Positions 43,628 through 53,043 of a DNA stretch of 64,000 nt are shown here, one piece after another (position 1 is the first letter of the stretch; every line of letters starts with the position of its first letter). The translations under genes were made by a program, and so were the position numbers. The notes beneath the pieces are model-generated. The model made no database searches and was not told where the DNA came from. It saw nothing but the letters and a program-made list of their open reading frames with translations. The DNA comes from Pontimicrobium sp. SW4 (GTDB lineage: Bacteria > Bacteroidota > Bacteroidia > Flavobacteriales > Flavobacteriaceae), in assembly GCF_039954625.1 (NCBI RefSeq), contig NZ_CP157199.1, positions 2,418,001-2,482,000 on the forward strand. The letters are read 5' to 3'.

Positions 43628-44611
43628 TTATTCTTGAAATGTAAAGTTGGTGAAAAAATCATCAAAAGCCCACCATGCAGCTACATAAGCGTACTTAGGC
43701 TTTTTTAGTATCTCACCATTAGCACCAAAACCTAGTACATTATATTTTACACCATCTAAATCTTGTAATACATAAGGGAATTCACTTTCGTCAAGTGTTT
43801 GATAATTATTAAAATCATCTACTTCAAATGCACTAATAATTTGGTGAGATTTATTTCCATACACAATATAACTGTACTGTCTTAATGTAATGTCATACCT
43901 GTTTTGACTTGTAAAGTCATTATATTGATAAATAGTTACATTATCATCTTCATCTAAAATACCATAAACATAATCTCTTTCATCAGGAATATTAGTAGTC
44001 CTTAAGTTTGATTTAGCTGTTTTTGATGATGTATTGATTCTACTTGAAGAAGGCACAATACTTTTTAAAACCTTAGCATTTGGAAAGTAGTTTTTTATGG
44101 TTTCCCATCTGGTTTCTACAACAGCAAGTGTGTTTAATCTTTGGTTAATACGGCTACCTTTAATGCCTCTTATAAGCATTTGTGACCAAAGTGTTTGGGT
44201 ATCTTCATCCCAAGGCACCATATTATTTTTATATAAATAACCCGAAGCTCTAAGTGTTTTACTTCTAGTATATGCCAATGCACTTTTAGTAATTGGACAA
44301 TACGTAAATGCATATTTTTGAGATTGGTATTGGTCATTAATAATTTCAGTAGCAAAAGTATTTGGATAAGGATATACTCTAACCTCATCACCAAAGCTCA
44401 TAACGCCTACACGTTCAGAATTTTGTAAATTTGTGTTTGCAACAGTAGTATATTCTGGGTTATCGCCTAAAGGATACATCGCAAAAGAGCCAGAGAGGTC
44501 ATCTTTATTAACCAACCATTCGTTTTCTTCAACTATCTTCTCAGTATCAGGATTGTTTTTAGAACATCCAACTAAAACTATTAGAATAAGAAGCATGGTT
44601 AGTTTTTTCAT
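43628..44611 (-). CDS. DUF3179 lipoprotein
   Basis: A 327-residue lipoprotein: signal LILIVLVGC with the lipobox Cys at residue 16, then a DUF3179 domain with FTYCPITKSALAYTR and later AFEVDDF. Its function is not established. It would sit on the periplasmic face of a membrane. It lies between a small membrane protein and era and is probably monocistronic. Confidence 0.8.
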   Translation of the reverse strand: MKKLTMLLILIVLVGCSKNNPDTEKIVEENEWLVNKDDLSGSFAMYPLGDNPEYTTVANTNLQNSERVGVMSFGDEVRVYPYPNTFATEIINDQYQSQKYAFTYCPITKSALAYTRSKTLRASGYLYKNNMVPWDEDTQTLWSQMLIRGIKGSRINQRLNTLAVVETRWETIKNYFPNAKVLKSIVPSSSRINTSSKTAKSNLRTTNIPDERDYVYGILDEDDNVTIYQYNDFTSQNRYDITLRQYSYIVYGNKSHQIISAFEVDDFNNYQTLDESEFPYVLQDLDGVKYNVLGFGANGEILKKPKYAYVAAWWAFDDFFTNFTFQE

Positions 44612-44694
44612 AGTGATACCTTTTGGTATGGAGTCGTCCTAAAAAAATAAGCTTACAAGAAAAAAGAATTATTTACTTAAATAATCAAAAGTAT

Positions 44695-45576
44695 CTACTT
44701 CTGATTATACCCAAATCGCTTTAATTGACTTTGATTACTTCTCCAGTTTTTATTCACCTTAACATATAGTTCAAGATGTACTTTTTTATCAAAAAATTTC
44801 TCAAGATCTTTTCTTGCTTCCACTCCTACGCGCTTTAATGCAGAACCTTTGTGACCTATAAGAATGCCTTTTTGGGTTTCTCGTTCTACCATAATTACCG
44901 AACGCATTCTAATAATATTTTCTTCTTCATGAAACTCCTCCGTATCCACCTCAACAGCATAAGGAATCTCCTTTTTATAATGCATTAAAATTTTCTCCCT
45001 AATTTTTTCATTGACGAAAAACCGTTCAGGCTTATCTGTTAATTGGTCTTTTGGATAAAAGGGTGGAGATTCTGGTAAGAGCTCAATAATTCGATTAAAT
45101 ACTTCATTAACATTAAACCCTTCAAGTGCTGAAATAGGAAAAAACTCAGCATTTGGCACCTTACTTTGCCACAACGCTGCTTGCTCTTCCAATTCTTCTT
45201 GATTAGAACTATCAATTTTATTTAGGAGTAGTAATACAGGAATTTTTGAATTGGTTATTTTATTAAAAAAAGCTTCATCCTTCAATTCTTTTTCACCGAT
45301 TTCAACCATATAGATTAATACATCGGCATCTTCAAAAGCTGATTTCACAAAACCCATCATGGACTCTTGCAGTTCATACGCTGGTTTAATTATCCCTGGT
45401 GTATCCGATAATACCATTTGGAAATCATCTCCATTTACAATACCTAGAATACGATGCCTAGTTGTTTGCGCTTTGGAGGTAATAATAGATAACTTCTCAC
45501 CAACAAAGGCATTCATCAAAGTAGATTTACCAACATTTGGATTCCCTATTATATTTACAAACCCTGCTTTATGCAT
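44695..45576 (-). CDS. era: GTPase Era
   Basis: A 293-residue GTPase with P loop GNPNVGKSTL (about residues 11-20), SDTPGII, NKID, and a C-terminal KH domain holding GILIGHKGSALKRVG. It binds 16S rRNA during small-subunit assembly. Length and motifs are standard. Confidence 0.97.
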   Translation of the reverse strand: MHKAGFVNIIGNPNVGKSTLMNAFVGEKLSIITSKAQTTRHRILGIVNGDDFQMVLSDTPGIIKPAYELQESMMGFVKSAFEDADVLIYMVEIGEKELKDEAFFNKITNSKIPVLLLLNKIDSSNQEELEEQAALWQSKVPNAEFFPISALEGFNVNEVFNRIIELLPESPPFYPKDQLTDKPERFFVNEKIREKILMHYKKEIPYAVEVDTEEFHEEENIIRMRSVIMVERETQKGILIGHKGSALKRVGVEARKDLEKFFDKKVHLELYVKVNKNWRSNQSQLKRFGYNQK

Positions 45577-45645
45577 ATTTAAAATTTAGTTGCAAAGTTA
45601 CAACCTTGAATTGTTTATTGCTTTCAATAACCAAAATTTTTGAGT

Positions 45646-45653
45646 TATATTTG
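45646..45653 (+). promoter_or_regulatory. -7 promoter element of the first amidohydrolase gene
   Basis: TATATTTG fits TAnnTTTG and lies 49 bases before the ATG at 45703. Confidence 0.45.
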
Positions 45654-45702
45654 AAAAGCACTTAAAGCAAATTGTAACTTACAATCTCTAAAACCAACCA
45701 AC

Positions 45703-47430
45703 ATGATATCACGATTTTCACATTTTTTTTCAATTGCAATTACCCTTATTTTTTTTAGTTCTTGTTCTGATACGAATAAAGAATCTGCAACCATGATTAT
45801 TCATGGTGGAACAATATACACGGTAGATTCAAATCAAGCAACTGTAGAAGCTGTAGCAGTTAAAGACAACAAAATACTTTTTGCTGGAAGCTTAGAAGAA
45901 GCCGAAAGCTTTAAAAACGAACAAACTGAAGTTATTGATTTGGAAGGAAAAACAATGACGCCAGGTTTAATAGAAGGGCACGGACATTTTATGGGATTAG
46001 GTTATAATGAGCTTGAACTAGATTTAATGAATACCAAAAGTTATCAAGACATTATTGATGCCGTAGCTGAGCGTGTTAAAAACGCTGAGCCAGGTGAATG
46101 GATTACTGGTAGAGGTTGGCATCAAAGTAAATGGGATAGTGTGCCAGAATATACCGTTAAAGGATTTCAAACGCATCACGCGCTAAGTGAAGTATCACCC
46201 GACAATCCAGTGTATTTAAGACATGCTAGTGGTCATGCTGGCTTTGCTAATGAAAAAGCCATGGAAATTGCTGGCTTACTCACATTATCTACAGATGGTA
46301 TTAACACCTATGAAATAGAAGGAGGTGAAGTTATTGTTGATCAAGCTGGTAGACCAACAGGAATTTTTAGTGAACGTGCTGGAGGTTTAATTGGTAAACA
46401 TATTCCTACTAACACACCTGAATCAAATATCCAAGCCTTTAATTTAGCCATTGAAGCTTGTTACGAAAATGGTATTACAGGATTCCATGATGCAGGAATT
46501 GGAAGAGGAACCATAGCTTTTTACGATCGTATGAAAGCTGAAGGCAATATGAATATTAGAATTTATGCAATGCTTACTGGCAATGATGAAAAACTTCTTA
46601 ATGAATGGTATGAAAAAGGACCAAGTATTGATCCTGATCATAGATTTACTATTCGATCTATAAAATTAAACTGTGATGGTGCATTAGGAAATCGAGGAGC
46701 TTGGCTACTTGAATCTTATACAGATAGACCTGGTCATTTTGGTCTTGAAACGCTTCCAATGGAAATGGTAGATAAAACAGCACGTAATGGGCTTCGAAAT
46801 GGGTTTCAGGTATGCTCACATGCCATAGGTGATCGAGCAAATAGAGAAATATTAGATCGCTATGAAGCTGCAATGACTGAATTATCTAAGATCGATTCTG
46901 ATCACCGATTTAGAATTGAACACGCACAACATTTGCATCCTGAAGATATTCCTAGATTTGCAGAATTACAAGTAATTCCAGCAATGCAAGCTGTTCATAT
47001 GTCGTCGGACAGACCTTGGGCTATTGATCGTTTAGGGGAAAAACGAATTAAGGAAGGTGCTTATATGTGGCAAGATTTGTTACAAAGCGGTGTTCCAATT
47101 GTTAATGGTACAGATGTTCCGGTAGAGCCTTTAAATCCAATAGCCAGTTTTTATGCTAGTGTAAGTCGTAAAACTTTAAAAGGAACTCCTGAAGGAGGTT
47201 ACGAGCCAGAACAAAAAATGACGAGAGAGCAAGCGTTAAAATCTTATACTTTAGACGCTGCTTATGGTGCTTTTGAAGAAGGCATAAAAGGGTCTATTGA
47301 GGTTGGTAAACTTGCCGATTTCACGATTTACAATCAAGATTTAATGACCGTAGATGAAGATAAAATTCTTGACACCGAAGTTGTGATGACTATTTTTGAT
47401 GGTAAAGTTGTATATGAAAAGGAGGATTAA
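45703..47430 (+). CDS. amidohydrolase family lipoprotein (YtcJ-like), copy A
   Basis: A 575-residue protein with a lipobox signal (FFSSC, Cys about residue 22) and a metal-dependent amidohydrolase domain: EGHGHFMG (HxH ligand motif), CSHAIGDRANREIL, FRIEHAQHLHP and late VNGTDVPVEPLNP. It belongs to the YtcJ-like branch of unknown substrate, acting on an amide or similar bond in the periplasm. A paralogue lies nearby on the opposite strand (48175-49899) with the same architecture. Confidence 0.88.
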   Translation: MISRFSHFFSIAITLIFFSSCSDTNKESATMIIHGGTIYTVDSNQATVEAVAVKDNKILFAGSLEEAESFKNEQTEVIDLEGKTMTPGLIEGHGHFMGLGYNELELDLMNTKSYQDIIDAVAERVKNAEPGEWITGRGWHQSKWDSVPEYTVKGFQTHHALSEVSPDNPVYLRHASGHAGFANEKAMEIAGLLTLSTDGINTYEIEGGEVIVDQAGRPTGIFSERAGGLIGKHIPTNTPESNIQAFNLAIEACYENGITGFHDAGIGRGTIAFYDRMKAEGNMNIRIYAMLTGNDEKLLNEWYEKGPSIDPDHRFTIRSIKLNCDGALGNRGAWLLESYTDRPGHFGLETLPMEMVDKTARNGLRNGFQVCSHAIGDRANREILDRYEAAMTELSKIDSDHRFRIEHAQHLHPEDIPRFAELQVIPAMQAVHMSSDRPWAIDRLGEKRIKEGAYMWQDLLQSGVPIVNGTDVPVEPLNPIASFYASVSRKTLKGTPEGGYEPEQKMTREQALKSYTLDAAYGAFEEGIKGSIEVGKLADFTIYNQDLMTVDEDKILDTEVVMTIFDGKVVYEKED

Positions 47431-47462
47431 TTCTTAGTTGACTGTAATTTCAACTAAACTTT

Positions 47463-48155
47463 ATGGTAGAAAAAAAAGACATCGAAAAATTGATAGTTCA
47501 GAACAAAAAAAGTACTCTGAAAAATCATTGGAATGATGCTTTTTTTTATAATACCACAAAGTATAGTGGAGAAATAAAATCGAATGAGCTTTTAATTTGG
47601 AGGTCAGCACATTTTTTAAGGGGTGTTTACCCAGTTTTTCATCTGACTTTTCATCAAAATGGAAAACTGAGCGGAATAAAAACGAAAAAAAATCCTTATC
47701 ACCAACTTCTGATTAAAATATCAATCGGAGTTTTTATTCTACTTACTTTGTTTCTGTTAATTACAACTGAATTTAAGACTGCCATTATTGGAATAATTGG
47801 AATTTCTGTAATTGGAACATTATTGCATTTAATAATGTCAAAATCGAAAAAGTACGAAACAAAAATTTTGACTGACGAACTGAAAGAAGCTATAGAAAAT
47901 ATTGAACAAGTAAATAATCCTAAATTTATAAACAAGCAGAAAGCTGAATCAAAGAAAGAAAAGGTTAAAGAATGGACTTTTACAAAAATTTTGACTAGGC
48001 TTCTACTCTATCCTTTTTGCTTGCTAATTTTATGGTTTTCAATAACTGGGTTTTTACCCCAAGGGAAAACATTATATGGAATATTTGGAATAACTGTTGC
48101 TTTAGCCCACCCAATTGCTGATATATTATTAGTTATTGGAAAAAATAAAAAGTAA
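47463..48155 (+). CDS. membrane protein of unknown function
   Basis: A 230-residue protein with a soluble N-terminal part (residues 1-75, ELLIWRSAHFLRGVYPVFHL), two helices (about 82-100 and 104-124), a Lys/Glu-rich loop (about 130-165) and two more helices (about 172-192 and 200-222). No motif is recognised. It is inserted between the two paralogous amidohydrolase genes, 32 bases after one and converging with the other at 19 bases. Its very Lys-rich make-up differs from its neighbours, which may hint at recent arrival (weak). Confidence 0.6.
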   Translation: MVEKKDIEKLIVQNKKSTLKNHWNDAFFYNTTKYSGEIKSNELLIWRSAHFLRGVYPVFHLTFHQNGKLSGIKTKKNPYHQLLIKISIGVFILLTLFLLITTEFKTAIIGIIGISVIGTLLHLIMSKSKKYETKILTDELKEAIENIEQVNNPKFINKQKAESKKEKVKEWTFTKILTRLLLYPFCLLILWFSITGFLPQGKTLYGIFGITVALAHPIADILLVIGKNKK

Positions 48156-48174
48156 AATTAGATTAAGAAGTCGC

Positions 48175-49899
48175 TTATTTCTCATAAACAACTTTTCCAT
48201 TCACCATCGTTTTTAAAATCTGACCATTTAATAGTTGGTTGGGATTGGTGTTACCTATGTTTAAAACATCCATGTCCATAAAAGTGAAGTCTGCCCATTT
48301 TCCTTTTTCAATAGTTCCTGTTAAGTGTTCTTGTTTAGATGCATAAGCAGCCCAAATGGTGTAAGCCCTTAAAGTTTCCTCTGGTGTAAAGACTTGTTCT
48401 GGAAACCACTGTTTGTCATCATCTCTTTTTTGCTTTGTAATAGCACAATAAGCACCATAGAAAAAACTTGGGTCTGTTCCAGCATAATCTGAATTAAAAA
48501 TCACTGTTGCTCCTGCTTTTCTAAGAGAACGCCAAGCATAACCTCCTTTAATACGCTCTTCTCCAACTCGATCAATAGCCCAAGGCATATCCTCAACAGC
48601 ATGTCCAGGTTCTAATGAAGCGACAATATTTAAGTCTTTAAAACGAGTAAAATCATCTGGGTGAATAATTTGTGCATGCTCAATACGATGTCGTAAATCT
48701 CTAGACTCAGGATGCTCTTTAAAATAATCATCGTATAAATCTAAAACTTCACGATTTGCTTTATCTCCAATACAATGGATTGCTAATTGAAATCCAGCAT
48801 CTAGAGCCTTTTTTATTAAACCTTCGTGAAAGCCATAATCTGTACTTGCTACACCTTTATGCCCAGGCTGATCACTATAATCTTCCAAAAAGTTCGCACC
48901 TCTAGAACCCAAAGAACCATCATAATAGGCTTTAAACGTTTTTACTTGTAAAAAGGCTGAATCGCTACTTGTTGGTCCCTTTTCTACCCATTCTTCAACA
49001 AGTTCAATGTTATGCATTCTAGCAGCTACAAAAATTTGAGTTCTTAATAATAATTCATTTCTACTATCTAAATCTTCATAACCTTCCATCCATTCTTTTA
49101 CCACTCCAGCATGATGCGCTGTAGTATAACCTAGACTAGCCAAATGGTTTAGCCCATATTTTAGAATTCTTCCTCTTTGTTCTAATGTCTTTTTTGGAAT
49201 TTTATTATCTAACAGGTTTTTTGCATGGTTTAGTAAAACATATTTCAAATTGCCTTTTTCATCTTTCAAAATTTCTCCTCCATCGGTAGCAACAGTTTCT
49301 GTAGTAATCTCTGCCAACTCAAAAGCTAAAGCATTTCCCATAGCTCCAAAACCTCTTAAGCCTTGCAATGCCACTGGATGATTTTTCACTTTATTGCTTA
49401 ACGCAATCATATCAGGGTATTCATTCGCAAATTCAGCTTCATCCCATCCATAACCAATTATCCATTCACCAACTGGTATTTGAAGTGATTTTTGATAAAT
49501 TGCTTCAATAATCTCATCTCCAGACAAATTATTTAAAGCTACCATTTCAGATTTTTCCCCTATTTCATGTACATGACCATGAGATTCAATAAGCCCTGGA
49601 ACGACAAAAGCATTTTTAGCATCGACAATCTTGGTGTTTTCACCAATATACTTTTGTATTTCTTCATTTGAGCCAACAAATTGAATTAATCCATTTTTTA
49701 TAGCAATGGCTTGTGCATCAGGTTGCCAAACATCATTTTTAATCGATGCATTTTGTGCAGGAACTCCATCTAATGAAGGATCATCCCAACTCAGGGTATA
49801 CACTCTAGCATTTGTAATCACAGTATCTGCAATATCCAATTTTGAGTTTGAACTGCATGAGAAAAGTATAACTACTATTAACCATAAAATATTCTTCAT
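48175..49899 (-). CDS. amidohydrolase family lipoprotein (YtcJ-like), copy B
   Basis: A 574-residue paralogue of copy A: lipobox ILFSC near residue 15, ESHGHVHE metal motif, AIHCIGDKANREVL, RHRIEHAQIIHP and IFNSDYAGTDPSF. Where copy A reads NGTDVPVEP, this copy reads NSDYAGTDP, so the metal-site Asp is kept but the surrounding pocket differs. It therefore probably handles a different substrate. It lies convergent to the membrane protein gene. Confidence 0.88.
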   Translation of the reverse strand: MKNILWLIVVILFSCSSNSKLDIADTVITNARVYTLSWDDPSLDGVPAQNASIKNDVWQPDAQAIAIKNGLIQFVGSNEEIQKYIGENTKIVDAKNAFVVPGLIESHGHVHEIGEKSEMVALNNLSGDEIIEAIYQKSLQIPVGEWIIGYGWDEAEFANEYPDMIALSNKVKNHPVALQGLRGFGAMGNALAFELAEITTETVATDGGEILKDEKGNLKYVLLNHAKNLLDNKIPKKTLEQRGRILKYGLNHLASLGYTTAHHAGVVKEWMEGYEDLDSRNELLLRTQIFVAARMHNIELVEEWVEKGPTSSDSAFLQVKTFKAYYDGSLGSRGANFLEDYSDQPGHKGVASTDYGFHEGLIKKALDAGFQLAIHCIGDKANREVLDLYDDYFKEHPESRDLRHRIEHAQIIHPDDFTRFKDLNIVASLEPGHAVEDMPWAIDRVGEERIKGGYAWRSLRKAGATVIFNSDYAGTDPSFFYGAYCAITKQKRDDDKQWFPEQVFTPEETLRAYTIWAAYASKQEHLTGTIEKGKWADFTFMDMDVLNIGNTNPNQLLNGQILKTMVNGKVVYEK

Positions 49900-49998
49900 A
49901 ATTTATTTTTTGTAAGTGAAAAGCGTGTCCAATATAACGATATTTCAAGTTTTCATAGCAAGCCTTTGTTCCATATATTTTCTTTTAATCAAATTCTG

Positions 49999-50006
49999 TA
50001 TCTTCG
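49999..50006 (+). promoter_or_regulatory. possible -7 promoter element of the PBP4-type gene
   Basis: TATCTTCG, a variant of TAnnTTTG identical to the -7 box of small-RNA unit 3, lies 43 bases before the ATG at 50050. No -33 TTG at normal spacing. Confidence 0.35.
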
Positions 50007-50049
50007 GAAATGATTATCTCTTCAATTTTTAAAAATCATAACTCACAAA

Positions 50050-51318
50050 ATGAAGGTATTTATTAAGCTATTTTTACTTACACTTTTAATCACAGTCAGC
50101 TCTTGCAGCACCACTTACAAGCTCAAAAAAGATTTTAATAAGCATCAAAAAGAATCAGAATTCTTTAAAGGATTTGTTTTATATAATCCTGAAACTAGAA
50201 CTCAAATCATTAACCATAATGGTAGTAAGTTTTTTACGCCTGCTTCAAACACAAAGTTGTATACGTTTTATTCAGCCTATAAAACTTTAGGAGATTCTCT
50301 AAAAGGGCTTGAGTATTACAAAAACAATGACACCTTATTTATTAAAGGTGCCGCAGATCCTTCATTTTTATATGAATTTGAAGACTCTAAAACAATTCCT
50401 TTTTTAAATAGTCATAATGGTCCAATAGTTATACTTGATGTATCTTTAGATGACAACCGCTTCGGAAATGGATGGTCTTGGGAAGATTATCAATATTATT
50501 ATATGCCAGAAAGGAGTTTATTTCCAATGTATGGAAACGTAGTTACTTATGCTATGAATGATGACTCTATTGTATCTCATCCTTCATATTTCAAAAAACA
50601 GATTACTGTTTTAGATTCAATAGATATGAATAGAGAGTTTGAAGAAAACAAGTTTTATTTAGAACGTTTAGATTCCACTTCAAATTATATTCCTTTTAAA
50701 ACATCAACAAAACTTATTGCTGAGTTACTAAGTGATACTTTAAGTAAGCCTGTAAATGTAATGTCTCAAAAAAAAGATTTAAATTTTAAGTCTTTGTATA
50801 GTATAGCTGTAGATTCTGTTTACAAACAAATGCTTGTAGTGAGTGATAATTTTATTGCAGAACAATTAATGCTTCAAGTTGCAAAAAAAATGAAAGGCAC
50901 ATACAATGTTGAAGATGGTATTGAATATATTCTTGAAAACCACTTACAGGACTTGCCCCAAAAACCTGTTTGGAGAGATGGCTCTGGCTTATCAGTCTAT
51001 AATTTGTTTTCTCCTGAAGATACAGCACACTTACTCACAAAAATGTATCAAGAAATTCCCTTAAACAAATTATTAAACTATTTTCCTGTAGGTGGAGAAA
51101 GCGGAACTTTGCGCAATTGGTATGGCGGAAAGAAAAAACCTTACGTATATGCAAAATCTGGAACATTATCTAATACTTATTGCTTAAGCGGCTATGTAAT
51201 TACAAAGAAAGGAACGGTATTAGTTTTTAGCTATATGAACAATAATTACAATGCTCCCAATTCTAAAATTAGAAGTCAAATTCAAGACCATCTTTCAAAA
51301 ATCTATGAAAAATATTAA
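50050..51318 (+). CDS. D-alanyl-D-alanine carboxypeptidase/endopeptidase, PBP4 (S13) family, lipoprotein
   Basis: A 422-residue penicillin-binding protein with lipobox TVSSC (Cys19). Active-site motifs are SxxK (Ser66-Asn-Thr-Lys69), SDN in VVSDNFIAEQ, and KSGT in AKSGTLSNTY. It trims or cleaves peptidoglycan stem peptides in the periplasm. A Gly-Ser-Gly-Leu-rich WRDGSGLSVYN precedes the last motif, as usual in PBP4. Its stop overlaps the next gene by 14 bases. Confidence 0.92.
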   Translation: MKVFIKLFLLTLLITVSSCSTTYKLKKDFNKHQKESEFFKGFVLYNPETRTQIINHNGSKFFTPASNTKLYTFYSAYKTLGDSLKGLEYYKNNDTLFIKGAADPSFLYEFEDSKTIPFLNSHNGPIVILDVSLDDNRFGNGWSWEDYQYYYMPERSLFPMYGNVVTYAMNDDSIVSHPSYFKKQITVLDSIDMNREFEENKFYLERLDSTSNYIPFKTSTKLIAELLSDTLSKPVNVMSQKKDLNFKSLYSIAVDSVYKQMLVVSDNFIAEQLMLQVAKKMKGTYNVEDGIEYILENHLQDLPQKPVWRDGSGLSVYNLFSPEDTAHLLTKMYQEIPLNKLLNYFPVGGESGTLRNWYGGKKKPYVYAKSGTLSNTYCLSGYVITKKGTVLVFSYMNNNYNAPNSKIRSQIQDHLSKIYEKY

Positions 51319-52108
51319 GCAAATATGTATTACAATACTTGTTGCTAGTCTAATTTCCAGTACTGTTTGGTCGCAACAAATTGATAGCACAAAAATCGTA
51401 AAAGTCTTATCCTTTAATATTTTACACGGAAGGACTATGAAAGGCGATTTCAACTTGAATGTTATAGCCAAAGTTATTATTGATGCAAATCCAGATTTTG
51501 TAGCGCTTCAAGAAGTAGATTACAAAACCAATCGAGCTAAAAAGTATGATTTAGTTACCGAATTAGGCTGGCGTACAAAAATGGCTCCTATTTATGGTAG
51601 AGCTATGCATTATGATGGTGGCGAATATGGTGAAGGTGTTCTTTCAAAGCACACTTTTTTACAAACTAGAAATCATCCTTTACCTTATCTTCAAGGCGAC
51701 GAACCTAGAGCTGCATTAGAAATTACTACGATTTTACCTTCAAAAGATACAATTTCATTTATAGGAACGCATCTTGACCATTTAAAGCTTGAAACCAACA
51801 AAATTATGCAAGCTAAAGAAATCAACAACCTGTTTTCCAGCAATAAATACCCAACTATTTTAGCAGGTGATTTGAATGCTGAACCAAATAGTAATACGAT
51901 GAATATATTAGAAAGTTTCTGGACAGCTTCTTATGATAAAAGTAACCCGCAGCCTACCTTTTCATCAGAAAATCCAACTAAAAAAATAGACTATATATTG
52001 TTCTATCCAAAACATCGCTGGAAAGTCCTTAAAAGAGATGTAATTTGTGATTTAATTGCATCAGATCATTGCGCATACTTAGTCACACTACAACTTCTAG
52101 ATGAGTAA
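51305..52108 (+). CDS. secreted endonuclease/exonuclease/phosphatase family hydrolase
   Basis: A 267-residue protein from the ATG of MKNIKQICITIL with a signal peptide (to about residue 25, TVWSQQ). The EEP fold motifs are complete: LSFNILHG, QEVD, GTHLDHL, AGDLNAEPNS, IDYILF and ASDHCAYLV. It is a metal-dependent phosphodiesterase or phosphatase exported from the cytoplasm; the substrate (nucleic acid, sphingomyelin-like or inositol phosphate) cannot be told. Coupled to the PBP4 gene by overlap. Confidence 0.88.
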   Translation: MKNIKQICITILVASLISSTVWSQQIDSTKIVKVLSFNILHGRTMKGDFNLNVIAKVIIDANPDFVALQEVDYKTNRAKKYDLVTELGWRTKMAPIYGRAMHYDGGEYGEGVLSKHTFLQTRNHPLPYLQGDEPRAALEITTILPSKDTISFIGTHLDHLKLETNKIMQAKEINNLFSSNKYPTILAGDLNAEPNSNTMNILESFWTASYDKSNPQPTFSSENPTKKIDYILFYPKHRWKVLKRDVICDLIASDHCAYLVTLQLLDE

Positions 52109-52212
52109 TTTTTTATTTTAACACATCGTTATAAAATAAAAATGGCAAATTCGCTCAACTTTATGTAAATTGACCGCTAATTTAGACAGAAAACTAAGGT
52201 AATTATAGTTTT

Positions 52213-53037
52213 ATGGCAACGCGTAACTACGAAGGTAAAAAATTTGATCAAAAAGAAATCGACAAGATTGTTGACGCATTGACTGTTGAAGAAGCTTTGC
52301 AAATAAACATTAATAATGAGCCTTTTACTGTTTCCATGCGCACTCCAGGGAATGACATAGAGCTTGTTCGTGGCCTATTACATGCTGAAGGTGTAATAAA
52401 TAATGTAAATCTTAATCCTGAGGTTTCTCTAAAAAAAGAAAATGAAAAAGGTATAGTTACCATTGTTAATGTCAATATTCCAAAGAGCGAATTAGGAGAA
52501 GGCTATTCTAATAGTAGAAGTTTGCTGTCTGTATCATCATGTGGTATTTGTGGAAAAACTGAACTTGGTGATTTAGCTTTTATTGGAAAAACTATTGACG
52601 ATAGTGAGAAAATAGAAATTGGGCTCATTCATGATATGTTTGATAAAATGAACTCTTTACAGTTTAATTTTAGAAAATCAGGGGGCACACATGCTGCAGC
52701 TGCTTTTAGCATTAAAGGAGATATGTTGTGCGCAATGGAAGACATTGGTCGCCATAATGCAGTAGATAAAATAGTTGGAAAGCTAATTAATAATAAAAAA
52801 CTACATAAAGCTAAGGTTATGACTGTAAGTGGTCGTATTTCCTATGAAATTGTTATCAAATGCTTTAAAGCTAGAATACCTTTTCTAGCAGCAGTTTCTG
52901 CACCTTCATCGTTAGCAGTAGATTACGCTAAAGAACTCGGAATCACACTGTTTGCTTTCTGTAGAGATAAAAGAGCAACGTGTTATTCCAATCCGCAACG
53001 AACCAAAATAGAATCAACCAACACCAAAGCGAGTTAA
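52213..53037 (+). CDS. fdhD: formate dehydrogenase accessory sulfurtransferase FdhD
   Basis: A 274-residue protein with the FdhD signature: PFTVSMRTPGNDIELVRGLL, active-site SSCGICGK (Cys110 and Cys113), GGTHAAA, and EDIGRHNAVDKIVG. It passes sulfur from a cysteine desulfurase to the molybdenum cofactor of formate dehydrogenase. It directly precedes the two dehydrogenase subunit genes (6-base spacing), fixing their identity as a formate dehydrogenase. Confidence 0.96.
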   Translation: MATRNYEGKKFDQKEIDKIVDALTVEEALQININNEPFTVSMRTPGNDIELVRGLLHAEGVINNVNLNPEVSLKKENEKGIVTIVNVNIPKSELGEGYSNSRSLLSVSSCGICGKTELGDLAFIGKTIDDSEKIEIGLIHDMFDKMNSLQFNFRKSGGTHAAAAFSIKGDMLCAMEDIGRHNAVDKIVGKLINNKKLHKAKVMTVSGRISYEIVIKCFKARIPFLAAVSAPSSLAVDYAKELGITLFAFCRDKRATCYSNPQRTKIESTNTKAS

Positions 53038-53043
53038 AAATAT

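Noticed and set aside
47463..48155. Membrane protein gene as a toxin or phage gene
   Set aside because: No partner antitoxin, signal or family motif was seen; only a Lys-rich composition, which is weak evidence.
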